64,000 nt of DNA. Origin: Anaeromassilibacillus senegalensis (GTDB lineage Bacteria; Bacillota; Clostridia; Oscillospirales; Acutalibacteraceae). A model generated the notes under the pieces. That model was not told the origin of the DNA. It did not search any database and saw nothing but the letters and a program-made list of their open reading frames with translations. Each line of letters starts with the position of its first letter. Within the stretch, counting starts at the first letter, position 1. The stretch lies in contig NZ_JAFBIT010000002.1 of assembly GCF_021531715.1 (NCBI RefSeq), positions 1 through 64,000 of the forward strand. The letters are read 5' to 3'. Of this stretch, positions 54,755-63,473 are shown piece after piece. The position numbers and the translations under genes are program-made.

Positions 54755-57700
54755 TTAGCGGCTCTTTTCAAAGCGGTTGATCGCAGAGACGATGCCCTTG
54801 ATCGAAGCCAGGCTGATGTTGTTGTCGACGCCGACGCCGTAGAGCGCCTCGCCGTCGCGCTCGAGGTGGATGTAGGAAACCGCCTTCGAATCCGCGCCGG
54901 TGGAGATCGCGTGCTCGCTGTAGGAGACAAACTTGTAATCGGAGACGCCGACGCTCTCGAGCGCCTTGAAGAACGCATCGATCGGGCCGTTGCCCTTGCC
55001 GCTGATGCGCTTTGCCTCGCCGTTGTGCTCGATGGTGCCCTCGAAGTCGACGACCACCTCGCCGTCCACGTCGTTTTCCTCAAACAGCTTGTACTTCTTG
55101 AGGTCGTACGGCGTCTTGACCTTGACGTACTCGCGCTCGAACAGCCCGAAGAGCTCCTCGGGGCTCATCTGACGACCGAGCTCGGCAGAGGCGCGCTTGA
55201 CCTCCTCGCGGAAGCCCGGGCGCATTTCAACCGGCAGAACAAAGCCGAATTTGTCGCGGATTGTGGAAACGGCAGCGTTCACGCCGAAATCGGTCGAAGC
55301 GGCCGCGTTGCTCGCCTCGAACGCGGTCTTCTGGCGGAGCTTCAGCTTCTTCACCGCTTCCTCGCGCATCTTGTATTTCAAAATCTTGCCCGCGGCGTTC
55401 ATCGGGAAGCCGTCGACGAAATCGACGTAGCGCGGCACCTTGTGCTTGGCCATATGGGTACGGACAAAGTCCTTGAGCTCCTCTTCGCTCGAGGTCTCGC
55501 CGTCCTTGAGGACGACGCACGCCATGATTTCCTCGCCGTACTGCTCATCCGGCACGCCGATGACCTGCACGTCCTTGACTTTCGGGTTCGTGTAGAGGAA
55601 ATCCTCGATCTCCTTCGGGTAGATGTTCTCGCCGCCGCGGATGATCATATCCTTGATGCGTCCGGTGATGCGGTAGTTGCCGTCCGGCAATCTGCGCGCG
55701 AGGTCGCCCGTGTGGAGCCAGCCCTCGCTGTCGATGGCCGCGGCGGTCGCCTCGGGCATCTTGTAGTAGCCCTTCATGATGTTGTAGCCGCGCGCGACGA
55801 ACTCGCCGTCCACGTTATCCGGCAGGTCTTCGTTCGTCTCCGGGTCGACGATCTTGCACTCGACGGCGAAGATCGGTCCGCCGACGGTCGCGACGCGCGT
55901 CTCGATGGAATCGGTCGTCTTGCTCATCGTGCAAGCCGGGGAAGCCTCGGTTTGCCCGTAGGTGATGACGATCTCGCTCATGTGCATCTTCTGCACGACG
56001 TCCTCCATGACCTTAACGGGGCACGGAGAGCCGGCCATGATGCCGGTGCGCATGTGGGAGAAGTCGGTCTTTTCGAAGTCAGGATGCTCGAGCATCGCGA
56101 TGAACATCGTCGGCACGCCGTGGAACGCCGTGATCTTCTCCTGATTGATGCAGTGCAGACCCTTGCGCGGCGAGAACGCCGTGATCGGGGACATCGTGGT
56201 GCCATGCGTCATGGACGCGGTCATCGCGAGCACCATGCCGAAGCAATGGAACATCGGCACCTGAATCATCATGCGGTCGGCGGTGGAGAGGTCCATGCAG
56301 TCGCCGATCGCCTTGCCGTTGTTGACGACATTGTAGTGCGTGAGCATAACGCCCTTCGGGAAGCCCGTCGTGCCGGAGGTGTACTGCATGTTGCAGACGT
56401 CGTTCTTGTCAATACGCGAGCGGCGCGCCTCGACCTCGCTCTGCGGCACGGTATCGCTCAGTGCGATGGCTTCCTCCCACGAATAGCAGCCCTTCTGCGA
56501 GCTCTCCGTCGTGATGATGTTGCGCAGGACGGGCAAGCGCTTCGAGCGGAGCTGGCCCGGCGCGCATGTCTCGAGCTCGGGGCAGAGCTCCTTGATGATG
56601 GAGACATAGTCGCTGTCCTTGTAGCCGTCGACCATGACAAGCGTATGCGTATCGGACTGGCGGAGCAGATACTCCGCCTCGTGAATTTTATAAGCCGTAT
56701 TGACGGTGACGAGCACCGCGCCGATCTTCGTTGTCGCCCAGAACGTGATGTACCACTGCGGCACGTTCGTCGCCCAGATCGCCACGTGGTCGCCCTTCTT
56801 GACGCCCATCGCGATCAGCGAGCGCGCGAAGGTATCGACGTCATCGCGGAACTCCTTGTATGTACGCGTGTAGTCCAGCTCCGTGTAGCGGAAGCAGGGC
56901 TGATCCGGGAACTTCTCGACCATCTTGTCGAGGACATCCGGGAAGGTGAGGTCGATGAGCGTCTCCTTCGGCCAGATATACTCGCCGGTGCCCGCGCGGT
57001 TCTTCTGCAGCGGGGCTTCTGCGGAACGCTCGTCGAGGTAATCGCGCATATAGTTTGCAAAGCGCGGGAACACTACGCCGGCGTCGGAAAGCTCGCTCGA
57101 CCAGCGCTTGACCCACTCGAGGGAAACGTAGCCGTCGTAGCCGATGCCGAGCAGCGCGTCAAACATCTTGTGCAGCGGCAGATCGCCGTCGCCCATCAGG
57201 CGGTATTCGAGCTCGCCGTTAACAATGGTGCTGTCCTTCACGTGGACGTGACGGATGTAATCGCCGAGGTTCGCGACCGTCTCCTCCGGCGCCTCGCCCA
57301 TGTAACGGTACGGATGATGCATGTCCCACAGCGCGGCAACGCCCTTGCAGTTGACGGCGTCGAGCAGTCTTCTCAGACGCTTTGTATCGGCGTAAACGCC
57401 GTTCGTTTCGACCAGCAGCGTGACGCCGAAGCCCTCGGCGATAACGCCAAGCACGTGCAGCACGTCCGCAACGTAATTGTCGTCCACATCGCCCTCCGCT
57501 TCGGGATGGAGATCGGCGAGCACGCGGATGTACGGCGTGCCGAGCTTCTGCGCAAGCACGATGTACTGGGTGATCTCTACGATGTTCTGGTTGTGGTTTT
57601 CCTTCAGCTTCAAGCCGCAGCCAGAGGCCAGGCAGGGAATTTCAAGACCGAGTTCCTTTAGCTTTTTCACTGTTAGCGGGAGCTGGCTGTCTGTAAAGGG

Positions 57701-57835
57701 TCTTGCCTTCACGGCAAAAATATCGTCGCCTAGTCCGCGTACCTCGATGCCGTCAAAATGCAGATCCTTAGCCATCGAGTAGATGTCCGTCCATGAATAG
57801 TCCGGACACGCCAGTGTTGAAAAGCTGATTTTCAT
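54755..57835 (-). CDS. Three-part fusion: sugar-isomerase-like TIM barrel, acyl-CoA synthetase, LeuA C-terminal domains
   Basis: A 1026-residue protein. Residues 1-268 are a xylose-isomerase/sugar-epimerase TIM barrel (LVETNG, ALWDMHH, HVHVKD and SLEW as likely metal and substrate positions). Residues about 293-832 are a complete AMP-forming acyl-CoA synthetase: YTSGTTGFPKG (485-495), YGQTE (626-630), HTGD (708-711), GRIKDMIIRGGENI and Lys818 in AGKILKY. Residues about 856-1026 match the accessory subdomain and leucine-sensing dimer domain of 2-isopropylmalate synthase (DKFGFVLP, SPEELFGLFEREY, GKGNGPIDAF, VGVDNN, SAINRFE) without its catalytic barrel. ATG 57835 lies behind the promoter; the longer frame upstream would start before it. 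No strong ribosome binding site is seen. The function is not known. Confidence 0.88.
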   Translation of the reverse strand: MKISFSTLACPDYSWTDIYSMAKDLHFDGIEVRGLGDDIFAVKARPFTDSQLPLTVKKLKELGLEIPCLASGCGLKLKENHNQNIVEITQYIVLAQKLGTPYIRVLADLHPEAEGDVDDNYVADVLHVLGVIAEGFGVTLLVETNGVYADTKRLRRLLDAVNCKGVAALWDMHHPYRYMGEAPEETVANLGDYIRHVHVKDSTIVNGELEYRLMGDGDLPLHKMFDALLGIGYDGYVSLEWVKRWSSELSDAGVVFPRFANYMRDYLDERSAEAPLQKNRAGTGEYIWPKETLIDLTFPDVLDKMVEKFPDQPCFRYTELDYTRTYKEFRDDVDTFARSLIAMGVKKGDHVAIWATNVPQWYITFWATTKIGAVLVTVNTAYKIHEAEYLLRQSDTHTLVMVDGYKDSDYVSIIKELCPELETCAPGQLRSKRLPVLRNIITTESSQKGCYSWEEAIALSDTVPQSEVEARRSRIDKNDVCNMQYTSGTTGFPKGVMLTHYNVVNNGKAIGDCMDLSTADRMMIQVPMFHCFGMVLAMTASMTHGTTMSPITAFSPRKGLHCINQEKITAFHGVPTMFIAMLEHPDFEKTDFSHMRTGIMAGSPCPVKVMEDVVQKMHMSEIVITYGQTEASPACTMSKTTDSIETRVATVGGPIFAVECKIVDPETNEDLPDNVDGEFVARGYNIMKGYYKMPEATAAAIDSEGWLHTGDLARRLPDGNYRITGRIKDMIIRGGENIYPKEIEDFLYTNPKVKDVQVIGVPDEQYGEEIMACVVLKDGETSSEEELKDFVRTHMAKHKVPRYVDFVDGFPMNAAGKILKYKMREEAVKKLKLRQKTAFEASNAAASTDFGVNAAVSTIRDKFGFVLPVEMRPGFREEVKRASAELGRQMSPEELFGLFEREYVKVKTPYDLKKYKLFEENDVDGEVVVDFEGTIEHNGEAKRISGKGNGPIDAFFKALESVGVSDYKFVSYSEHAISTGADSKAVSYIHLERDGEALYGVGVDNNISLASIKGIVSAINRFEKSR

Positions 57836-57920
57836 GGTGGGTTTGTCATTCCTTTTCTGAAAGATTCTGGGGCGGCCCCTTCGTTTTGTGTTCTCAGTGA
57901 CTGAGCCGTCATTAAGAGCC

Positions 57921-57950
57921 ATTATACTATAATTCGAGGTAAAATTGCAA
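57921..57950 (-). promoter_or_regulatory. Promoter of the fusion gene
   Basis: Minus strand: TTGCAA (57950-57945), 18 nt, TATAAT (57926-57921). This gives a leader of about 80 nt with two small hairpins and rules out the upstream in-frame ATG at 57988. Confidence 0.7.
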
Positions 57951-58037
57951 CCCTCAGTTTGTGAATTTTCATTGATCCCGCATTTCAATACACTTTACAC
58001 CCTTGACTTTAGTAAAAAGATATAGGAAAAAACTATA

Positions 58038-58073
58038 AAAGCAGGGGGACGTCTTTCGGTGCGTCTCCCTGCT
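58038..58073 (-). terminator. Terminator of the citrate synthase gene
   Basis: Stem of about 12 bp (58038-58050 with 58062-58073, one bulge); on the minus strand it ends in CTTTTATAGTTTTTT. Confidence 0.8.
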
Positions 58074-58107
58074 TTTTGTTTGTGGCTCTGCAATGCCGTA
58101 TGTGTTT

Positions 58108-59481
58108 TTAATAATGCCGATCCTCAAGCGGGACGTAGATCTGATTGGTCGGAAGCGCGCGATAGGCGGGGCGGATGATCCTGCCGCCGGTGGTGAGCTC
58201 CTCGATGCGGTGCGCGCACCAGCCCGCGATGCGGGACACAGCGAACATCGGCGTGAAGAGATCCTCCGGAATGCCGAGCATCTCATAGACAAGCCCGGAA
58301 TAGAAATCGACGTTCGCGCATATAACTTTCTTGTTCCCGGTCACCTTTTTGAACGCCGCGGGCGCAAGCTTTTCGATACGCTCATACAGTGCGAACTTGT
58401 CGCCGAAGCCCTTCTTTTCGGCAAGGACGCGCGCCTGCTTCTTCAGCTCGACCGCGCGCGGGTCGGACAGCGTGTAGATCGCGTGGCCGACGCCGTAGAT
58501 CAGGCCGCTTTTGTCGCCCACCTCACGGCGCAGGATGCGCTCCAGATACGCTTCAACCTCGTCCTCGCTGTCCCAGTGCTGCACGTTCTGCATGATGTCG
58601 TCCATCATCTGGCGCACCTTGTGGTTCGCGCCGCCGTGGCGGAAGCCTTTCAGAGAGCCGATCGCCGCCGCGATCGTGGAATAAATATCGGTGTGTGCCG
58701 AGGACAGCACGCGGGCGGTAAACGTCGAGTTGTTGCCGCCGCCGTGCTCCGCGTGGAGCACCATGCACAGGTCGAGCAGCTCCGCCTCCTCGCGCGTGAA
58801 GCTGCGGTCCTCGCGCAGCGCGTTCAGAATCGCCTCCGCCGTCTTGTGCTGCGGCTCAAACGGGTGGAAGAACATCGTCTGCTTATCGAAATGGCGGCGC
58901 TTCACCTGATAGGCGTACGTCATGATCGCCGGCATCCGCGCGATCAGAGAGATGCTCTGGCGCATATTGTTCTCGAGCGAGAGGTCATCCGGGTCGTCAT
59001 CGTAGGAATAGAGCGTCAGAACGGCGCGGGCGAGCTTGTTCATCACGTCGCGCGAAGGGTTCTTCATGATAACGTCCTCGGGAAAGTACTCGGGCAGCTC
59101 GCGGTTCTCATAAAGGAGCTGGCAGATGCGGTTGTACTGGCGCTTATCCGGCAGCTTGCCGAAAATCAGCAGCCATACGACTTCCTCATAGGCAAAGCGG
59201 CCCTCGCTCCGGCAGCCGTTGATGATATCTTCGACATTCATGCCGCGGTATGTCAGGCGCCCCTTATCCGGCACCTTGTCTCCGTCGTCGATCAAATAGC
59301 CGTGTACATTACACACGTGCGTCAGTCCGGCCATCACGCCGGTACCATCCTGATTGCGCAGGCCGCGCTTGACGCGGAAATATTCGTATTCATCTTTGGA
59401 GATCACGTTGTTTGCGCGGTATTCCGCGCAAAGCTCGCTGACGGTTGTGCTCGTCTCACTCTCGTTGATCAATCTCTGCAC
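58108..59481 (-). CDS. gltA: Citrate synthase
   Basis: A 457-residue enzyme that condenses acetyl-CoA with oxaloacetate. The active-site regions are HAEHGGGNNSTFTARVLSSA (catalytic His), GFRHGGANHKV and YGVGHAIYTLSDPRA, plus RIAGWCAHRIEE near the C-terminus. The start is taken as the GTG at 59481 behind GGAAAGGG; a TTG nine codons upstream is possible. It has its own promoter and terminator. In anaerobes such an enzyme usually serves the oxidative branch to 2-oxoglutarate and glutamate. I cannot exclude the related methylcitrate activity. Confidence 0.93.
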   Translation of the reverse strand: MQRLINESETSTTVSELCAEYRANNVISKDEYEYFRVKRGLRNQDGTGVMAGLTHVCNVHGYLIDDGDKVPDKGRLTYRGMNVEDIINGCRSEGRFAYEEVVWLLIFGKLPDKRQYNRICQLLYENRELPEYFPEDVIMKNPSRDVMNKLARAVLTLYSYDDDPDDLSLENNMRQSISLIARMPAIMTYAYQVKRRHFDKQTMFFHPFEPQHKTAEAILNALREDRSFTREEAELLDLCMVLHAEHGGGNNSTFTARVLSSAHTDIYSTIAAAIGSLKGFRHGGANHKVRQMMDDIMQNVQHWDSEDEVEAYLERILRREVGDKSGLIYGVGHAIYTLSDPRAVELKKQARVLAEKKGFGDKFALYERIEKLAPAAFKKVTGNKKVICANVDFYSGLVYEMLGIPEDLFTPMFAVSRIAGWCAHRIEELTTGGRIIRPAYRALPTNQIYVPLEDRHY

Positions 59482-59525
59482 ATTGCTCACCCTTTCCAAA
59501 TCGTGCAATTTCGCGTGTTGCTCCC

Positions 59526-59554
59526 ATTGTATCGCAACACATCGTTTCCGTCAA
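59526..59554 (-). promoter_or_regulatory. Citrate synthase promoter
   Basis: Minus strand: TTGACG (59554-59549), 17 nt, TACAAT (59531-59526). Confidence 0.7.
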
Positions 59555-59689
59555 GCATTTTGCATAATTTCGATTCCAAACTTTCATTTTTCCGAAACGT
59601 CCCTCACAGCACAAATAAGCTCGCACAACGATTCAATATAATTTATTTATAATAATTTTGCTGTTGAAAAAGACAAGGGAGGCAGAAAC

Positions 59690-60670
59690 ATGAAACCCGT
59701 ACTCCGTCGCATTCTGCTGCTCACCGCAGCGGTTTATCTGATTCTCGGCCTCAGTCCGCTCGCCCTGCGTTTTGCGGTATCCGGACACGCGGAACCGCCG
59801 CCCGCTGCCTCCCCCTCGCCCGCCGCAGACGAAAGCCCCGATGCCGTGCAGACCGGCACTTTCCGCATCCTCGACACCGGCACCGGTGAGATCCTCACGG
59901 TCTCCGACGCAGACTTCCTGCGCGGCGCGCTGCCCTGTGAAATGCCCCTGAATGCGCCGGACGAAGCCCTTAAGGCACAGCTTGTGGCGATCTATACGGT
60001 ATACAGCCGCAAGCGCCTGCAGAATACGGATGCGGCGTACGACTTTACCTGCGACAGCGGAAATCGGCAGATTTATATGACGGAGGACGATCGCGCTGCA
60101 TCATTCGGAGAAGCTTGGGATGACGCGCGCGAACGGCTGGATACGCTCTGCGCGTCTGTCGCCGGCCAGCGCCTGCTCTATGACGGCGAGCCGATCGAAT
60201 CCACCTTTTTCGCAATCTCGGCGGGCTGCACACAGCCCTTTGAAAATGTGTGGTCGGAAAACAGCTATCCGTACCTCACCGCCGTGGCATGCCCGTCTGA
60301 CATGCTGTACGACGGCTACAAGGCGACCGAATCGTTCACGCCCGACGAGGTGCGCGCGGCTTTCCCGGACGTCGACTGTACGGACGCCCCCGAAACGTGG
60401 TTTGCAGACGCGCGTTACTATGAGAGCGGTTATGTGGAAAGCATCGCGCTCTGCGGCACGACGCTCTCCGGCACCGACGTGCGCAGAGCGCTCGGCCTAC
60501 GCAGCGCAAGCTTCACCGTCGCGTATGACGGGGAGTCCTTCACCTTCACGACGCTTGGCTGGGGACACGGTGTCGGCATGAGCCAGGCCGGCGCAATCTA
60601 CATGGCGGAAAACGGCGCGGATTACAGGGAAATTCTCGCCTATTTCTATCCCGGCGCGGAGCTGGGATAA
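59690..60670 (+). CDS. spoIID: SpoIID/LytB-domain protein
   Basis: A 326-residue membrane-anchored protein with an N-terminal hydrophobic segment (ILLLTAAVYLILGLSPLALRF), a Pro/Ala linker, and a SpoIID domain (ILTVSDADFLRGALPCEMP, ALKAQLVAIYTVYSRKRL, GQRLLYDGEPIESTFFAISAGCTQPFENVW, GWGHGVGMSQAGAIYMAENG, ILAYFYPG). SpoIID is a lytic transglycosylase that degrades peptidoglycan during engulfment of the forespore. The ribosome binding site is AAGGGAGG. Confidence 0.92.
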   Translation: MKPVLRRILLLTAAVYLILGLSPLALRFAVSGHAEPPPAASPSPAADESPDAVQTGTFRILDTGTGEILTVSDADFLRGALPCEMPLNAPDEALKAQLVAIYTVYSRKRLQNTDAAYDFTCDSGNRQIYMTEDDRAASFGEAWDDARERLDTLCASVAGQRLLYDGEPIESTFFAISAGCTQPFENVWSENSYPYLTAVACPSDMLYDGYKATESFTPDEVRAAFPDVDCTDAPETWFADARYYESGYVESIALCGTTLSGTDVRRALGLRSASFTVAYDGESFTFTTLGWGHGVGMSQAGAIYMAENGADYREILAYFYPGAELG

Positions 60671-60671
60671 C

Positions 60672-60712
60672 AAAAAGAGGCCCCCGCAGGGAGCGCTCCA
60701 ATAAAACAGCAT
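60672..60712 (+). repeat. Left border repeat of the accessory island
   Basis: A 41-nt element beginning AAAAAGAGG and ending TCCAATAAAACAG, with a GC-rich palindromic centre of 19 nt. The same layout, in inverted orientation, recurs at 63474-63514. Confidence 0.5.
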
Positions 60713-60716
60713 AACA

Positions 60717-60758
60717 AAACGGGAAGCACATGACTTAAATCATGGCGCTTCCCGTTTT
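60717..60758. terminator. Terminator at the island's left end
   Basis: Stem AAAACGGGAAGC (60717-60727) with GCTTCCCGTTTT (60747-60758) and an inner CATGA/TCATG stem. T residues follow on the plus strand and TTTTGTT on the minus strand, so it can serve spoIID and the island operon. Confidence 0.8.
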
Positions 60759-60795
60759 TTCATAATAGCAGGGTTTGGGGAAGGTACTCCCCAAC

Positions 60796-60837
60796 AAGAT
60801 TCCATGGGAGCGAAATTTGGTTCCATGGTAGAATCTT
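60796..60837. repeat. Palindromic element at the island's left end
   Basis: AAGATT-CCATGG (60796-60807) pairs with CCATGG and AATCTT (60823-60828, 60832-60837) around a 15-nt loop, with three unpaired bases. GGGG and CCCC arms of another small hairpin lie at about 60778-60793. The function is unknown; a protein site or recombination site is possible. Confidence 0.4.
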
Positions 60838-60918
60838 GCTCTTACGCTCACTCAAAACTTAGCATACATACTTCATCTTTCCTCACAACATTGACACGCC
60901 GCAAAAATAATCATTTTG

Positions 60919-61197
60919 TCAATCGTCCAACCATTCAATTTCCCTTTCGATATCCCAGAAGGACTTACCGTTGAAAATCTCAGCATTTTCGAACTCCTCA
61001 ACAGGGTATTCGCCGTTATCCGAAATCATGCGCCATTCAAAATCCACCTCTGGATTCTCAATTACATAGAGTTCAAGCATCGGCTTCCCATCAACACAGT
61101 ACCCCTGTAAAAAATACTTGTTGCCGTCATAGAGGAAAAATCGCTCATCCCCGTAATGGAGTCCATCGATAAACTCGTTCACATCGCCATTTATCAT
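60919..61197 (-). CDS. Small acidic protein of unknown function
   Basis: A 92-residue strongly acidic protein (NGDVNEFIDGLHYGDERFFLYDGNKYFLQGY; ending KSFWDIEREIEWLDD). I recall similar short proteins next to phage-type genes in Clostridia but no function is assigned. Small size and acidity would fit an immunity or anti-protein role. It is the last gene of the island operon; its ATG overlaps the preceding stop by 4 nt. Confidence 0.65.
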   Translation of the reverse strand: MINGDVNEFIDGLHYGDERFFLYDGNKYFLQGYCVDGKPMLELYVIENPEVDFEWRMISDNGEYPVEEFENAEIFNGKSFWDIEREIEWLDD

Positions 61198-61577
61198 TGC
61201 AGCTTTACCCCTTTCAGATATTTCTTGAATTGCTTAATCTCATCCACCGTCAGCAGACGGGGAGAGCGATCTTTGAAATTATCACGCTTGTACTCGTGAA
61301 TATGCAACACATTATCCCGTCTATTTCCACCATTGAGCGCAGGCTCCGGATGGTAAGCAATTTCCTTCACCAAATAGTGATCCTTGTCGTATATCCGCAT
61401 CTCATGGAATGTCCCATCCGGCTTCAGCTTTATGTAAGCGCTGCTGGAATGCGCTTCCTCTGGAAGTCCATGTTTACCATTTACACCAACCAAAACTTTT
61501 ACACCCTCAATGGTGTCAACCGTCTGATAGCTGTATGGAACAGGATTTCCTGCCGCAAAAGTTCCTCTACCACCCAT
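61194..61577 (-). CDS. Phage-type conserved protein of unknown function (MGGRG start)
   Basis: A 127-residue protein starting MGGRGTFAAGNPVPYSYQT and containing EGVKVLVGVNGKHGLPEEAHSSSAYIKLKPDGTFHEMRIYDKDHYLVKEIAYHPEP. Proteins with this start occur in prophages and accessory islands of Firmicutes. The function is unknown. ATG 61577 has AAAGGTGG upstream and follows the DUF4417 stop by one base; the longer frame upstream is not needed. Confidence 0.7.
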   Translation of the reverse strand: MGGRGTFAAGNPVPYSYQTVDTIEGVKVLVGVNGKHGLPEEAHSSSAYIKLKPDGTFHEMRIYDKDHYLVKEIAYHPEPALNGGNRRDNVLHIHEYKRDNFKDRSPRLLTVDEIKQFKKYLKGVKLQ

Positions 61578-61578
61578 A

Positions 61579-62202
61579 TCAGCGCACCACCTTTCGGGAT
61601 GCCCGATAATCCACCTTGACAATGTTGCCCTCCATTTCAGGGAGCGGATCGCCAAAGCAGACGATGGCTTCGGGATTCACCTTGTCCAGCATCACATCAT
61701 AGCCACGCATAAATTGCAGCTTCGACCGCTTACAGCCAAGGGTGCTAACCGCAACAATGGCATTCTGCTCCACACCGTCAAAGCAAAAGTCAAAGCTTCG
61801 GGGTGTACTCCAACTGATCGTTGGAATGACCGTCAGGCCATTGTCCTGCCAATATGCACCGACCCAGCGGTTTTTGGCAACACTTTCAAGCTGCCGCCAT
61901 AAGTCCATATCGGCGTATGTAGAAAAGTCCGGCGTAAGCAAGAACGCATATTGACCGTATTTTTCCAATGTGCGCTTCGGGTTGGTATAAATGCCCTCGA
62001 ATCTGTAATCGTCCACGAAGAAATGAACACCATTGGCACGATTAAGATCGTTGTCCTTGCTTCGTGTATCAGAGCAAGCAATCAGGGAGATTGCTGATAT
62101 GTCAATCTCTTGCTTGCGGACAAGGGGAATATTCCACCGCCCCTGTCCCTCATAGGAATTCCGCATAAAAAGCGGATTTGCCCTCATATTTTTACCAGTC
62201 AT
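61579..62202 (-). CDS. DUF4417-family protein
   Basis: A 207-residue protein with the features I associate with DUF4417 (PF14386): GVHFFVDDYRFEGIYTNPKRTLEKYGQYAFLLTPDFSTYADM, RQLESVAKNRWVGAYWQDNGLTVIPTISWSTPRSFDFCFDG, IVAVSTLGCK. The family is found in phages and mobile elements. Its function is unknown. ATG 62202 has GGAG upstream and lies 3 nt after the small gene before it. Confidence 0.75.
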   Translation of the reverse strand: MTGKNMRANPLFMRNSYEGQGRWNIPLVRKQEIDISAISLIACSDTRSKDNDLNRANGVHFFVDDYRFEGIYTNPKRTLEKYGQYAFLLTPDFSTYADMDLWRQLESVAKNRWVGAYWQDNGLTVIPTISWSTPRSFDFCFDGVEQNAIVAVSTLGCKRSKLQFMRGYDVMLDKVNPEAIVCFGDPLPEMEGNIVKVDYRASRKVVR

Positions 62203-62205
62203 AAG

Positions 62206-62403
62206 TTATTTTAGCTCCATTTCTGCGACAAATGCCGTCTTTTGTTTGTTCTGCCCATAGACTTCTGTTGCAGAATATGCTAAAATAATTGTGTCCGTTT
62301 GGATATGTTTAGCATATTCCACACGAGAACACATTTGTTTGCTGCGCCAACAGCTTACAGATGTGTTTTTGTTTTTACCCTCAATAGAACCACCTCCCAT
62401 CAT
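62206..62403 (-). CDS. Small protein between ImmA and DUF4417, no known family
   Basis: A 65-residue frame (MMGGGSIEGKNKN to VAEMELK) whose start overlaps the ImmA stop by 4 nt and whose end is 3 nt before DUF4417. Tight packing and matching AT-rich codon use support it being a real gene. A start a few codons in, after the internal GGGAGGTGG, is possible. Confidence 0.5.
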   Translation of the reverse strand: MMGGGSIEGKNKNTSVSCWRSKQMCSRVEYAKHIQTDTIILAYSATEVYGQNKQKTAFVAEMELK

Positions 62404-62951
62404 GATACACTTTGAAACAGGTTCAAGAGTGTTAGTTCATACTTGGTATACTCCGATGAGCCATATTGCAGCCATTTCTGATAATAGGAGTAAGCATAGC
62501 AAGCAGCCTCAAAACTCACTTCAAAAATATCAGCAATATCCATTGGGTTATCCAGTTTCAACTTGTGTACGAGCACAGGGGGAACAAGTGCGTATTTTGC
62601 AAAGAATTTCACTTCCTTTTCTGCCAGTTCACTATCCTCGCTGTGATCTAAAACGATATGACCTATTTCATGCATGATTGTATTGTTGATACGGCCATAT
62701 TCTTTTTTATCGTTATAATAGATGTACCATTCTCCGATATTCTTCTCTACCGAAAATCCGTCCTCACTCTTTTTCAAGAGTAGCCAACGCTTACCTTCCG
62801 GTATAGCTGAATAAGGAATGATCTTAACGCCCATCTTTGTTGCAAGTTCAAAACCATTAACGGGCACACAGGAAACATCGTATTTTACGAAAATATCGAC
62901 AATGCTCCGCTTGATCTCCTCATATCTTGCATGTGATAAAGAAATTCCCAA
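62400..62951 (-). CDS. ImmA/IrrE-family metallopeptidase
   Basis: A 183-residue zinc protease with HEIGH at residues 94-98 (NTIMHEIGHIVLDH) and a helical C-terminus. In ICEBs1, ImmA cleaves the XRE repressor ImmR to induce excision; here the adjacent XRE gene (2 nt upstream) is the expected substrate. The peptide signal and the regulated event are unknown. Confidence 0.85.
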   Translation of the reverse strand: MGISLSHARYEEIKRSIVDIFVKYDVSCVPVNGFELATKMGVKIIPYSAIPEGKRWLLLKKSEDGFSVEKNIGEWYIYYNDKKEYGRINNTIMHEIGHIVLDHSEDSELAEKEVKFFAKYALVPPVLVHKLKLDNPMDIADIFEVSFEAACYAYSYYQKWLQYGSSEYTKYELTLLNLFQSVS

Positions 62952-62953
62952 TA

Positions 62954-63265
62954 TTACTCCTCCCCGAACAATGCGTTAATCAATTCTCTTTTTTCCTGCT
63001 CAGTCATGGAAGATGCGTTTCGTGCAATCAGACGGCGAATTCTGGGATGGTCGAATTCTTCACATTCAATACCAAGCAAGAAATCCGATGTGGTATGAAG
63101 AGCAGTGGCGATGTTCGCCAATGCATCCGGTTTTGGCTCCCTATCACCAGAAATGTATCTGGACATCACTGCCTCTGTTACTCCTATGCGTCCTGCTAAT
63201 TCTTTCTGTGTCATTCCACGTTTTTGCAAAGTTTCGGTTATGCGTGAACCTAATTCCTTTCCCAT
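62954..63265 (-). CDS. XRE-family transcriptional regulator (ImmR-like)
   Basis: A 103-residue repressor: N-terminal lambda-type helix-turn-helix (RITETLQKRGMTQKELAGRIGVTEAVMSRYISGDREPKPDALANIATALHTTSDFLLG) and a short C-terminal helical tail (ASSMTEQEKRELINALFGEE) where ImmA-type proteases usually cut. AAAGGAG precedes the ATG. First gene of the island operon, just after its strong promoter, so probably autoregulatory. Confidence 0.88.
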   Translation of the reverse strand: MGKELGSRITETLQKRGMTQKELAGRIGVTEAVMSRYISGDREPKPDALANIATALHTTSDFLLGIECEEFDHPRIRRLIARNASSMTEQEKRELINALFGEE

Positions 63266-63306
63266 AGTGGCACTCCTTTCTGCGCTATCTTCGAATTGTC
63301 ACGATT

Positions 63307-63335
63307 ATTATACCCGCAACTTACCAAAATGTCAA
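63307..63335 (-). promoter_or_regulatory. Strong promoter of the island operon
   Basis: Minus strand: TTGACA (63335-63330), 17 nt, TATAAT (63312-63307), a perfect consensus promoter and the only one seen for the six genes 63265-60919. Confidence 0.8.
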
Positions 63336-63385
63336 GATATATTGCCACATCAAAGGTTCGGCTTGCTCATCTGACTTTGTCAAAC

Positions 63386-63428
63386 AAAAAGGCGATACCT
63401 GGTAATGAAAACCAAGTATCGCCTTTTT
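63386..63428. terminator. Bidirectional terminator right of the island operon promoter
   Basis: Perfect 13-bp stem, 63386-63398 with 63416-63428, beginning with an A run and ending with a T run, so it can stop transcription in both directions. It would terminate the metal ATPase gene. Confidence 0.85.
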
Positions 63429-63473
63429 ATCGCACTCCTGTACGGCAGCTACACTATACCGGTAATGCTCTCA

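Noticed and set aside
54866-57661. A 931-codon open frame on the plus strand opposite the fusion gene
   Set aside because: It is the shadow of a G+C-rich gene. It has no recognisable domain and lies opposite clear catalytic motifs. The same applies to long antisense frames at 50256-52256, 6605-8179 and 15015-16832.
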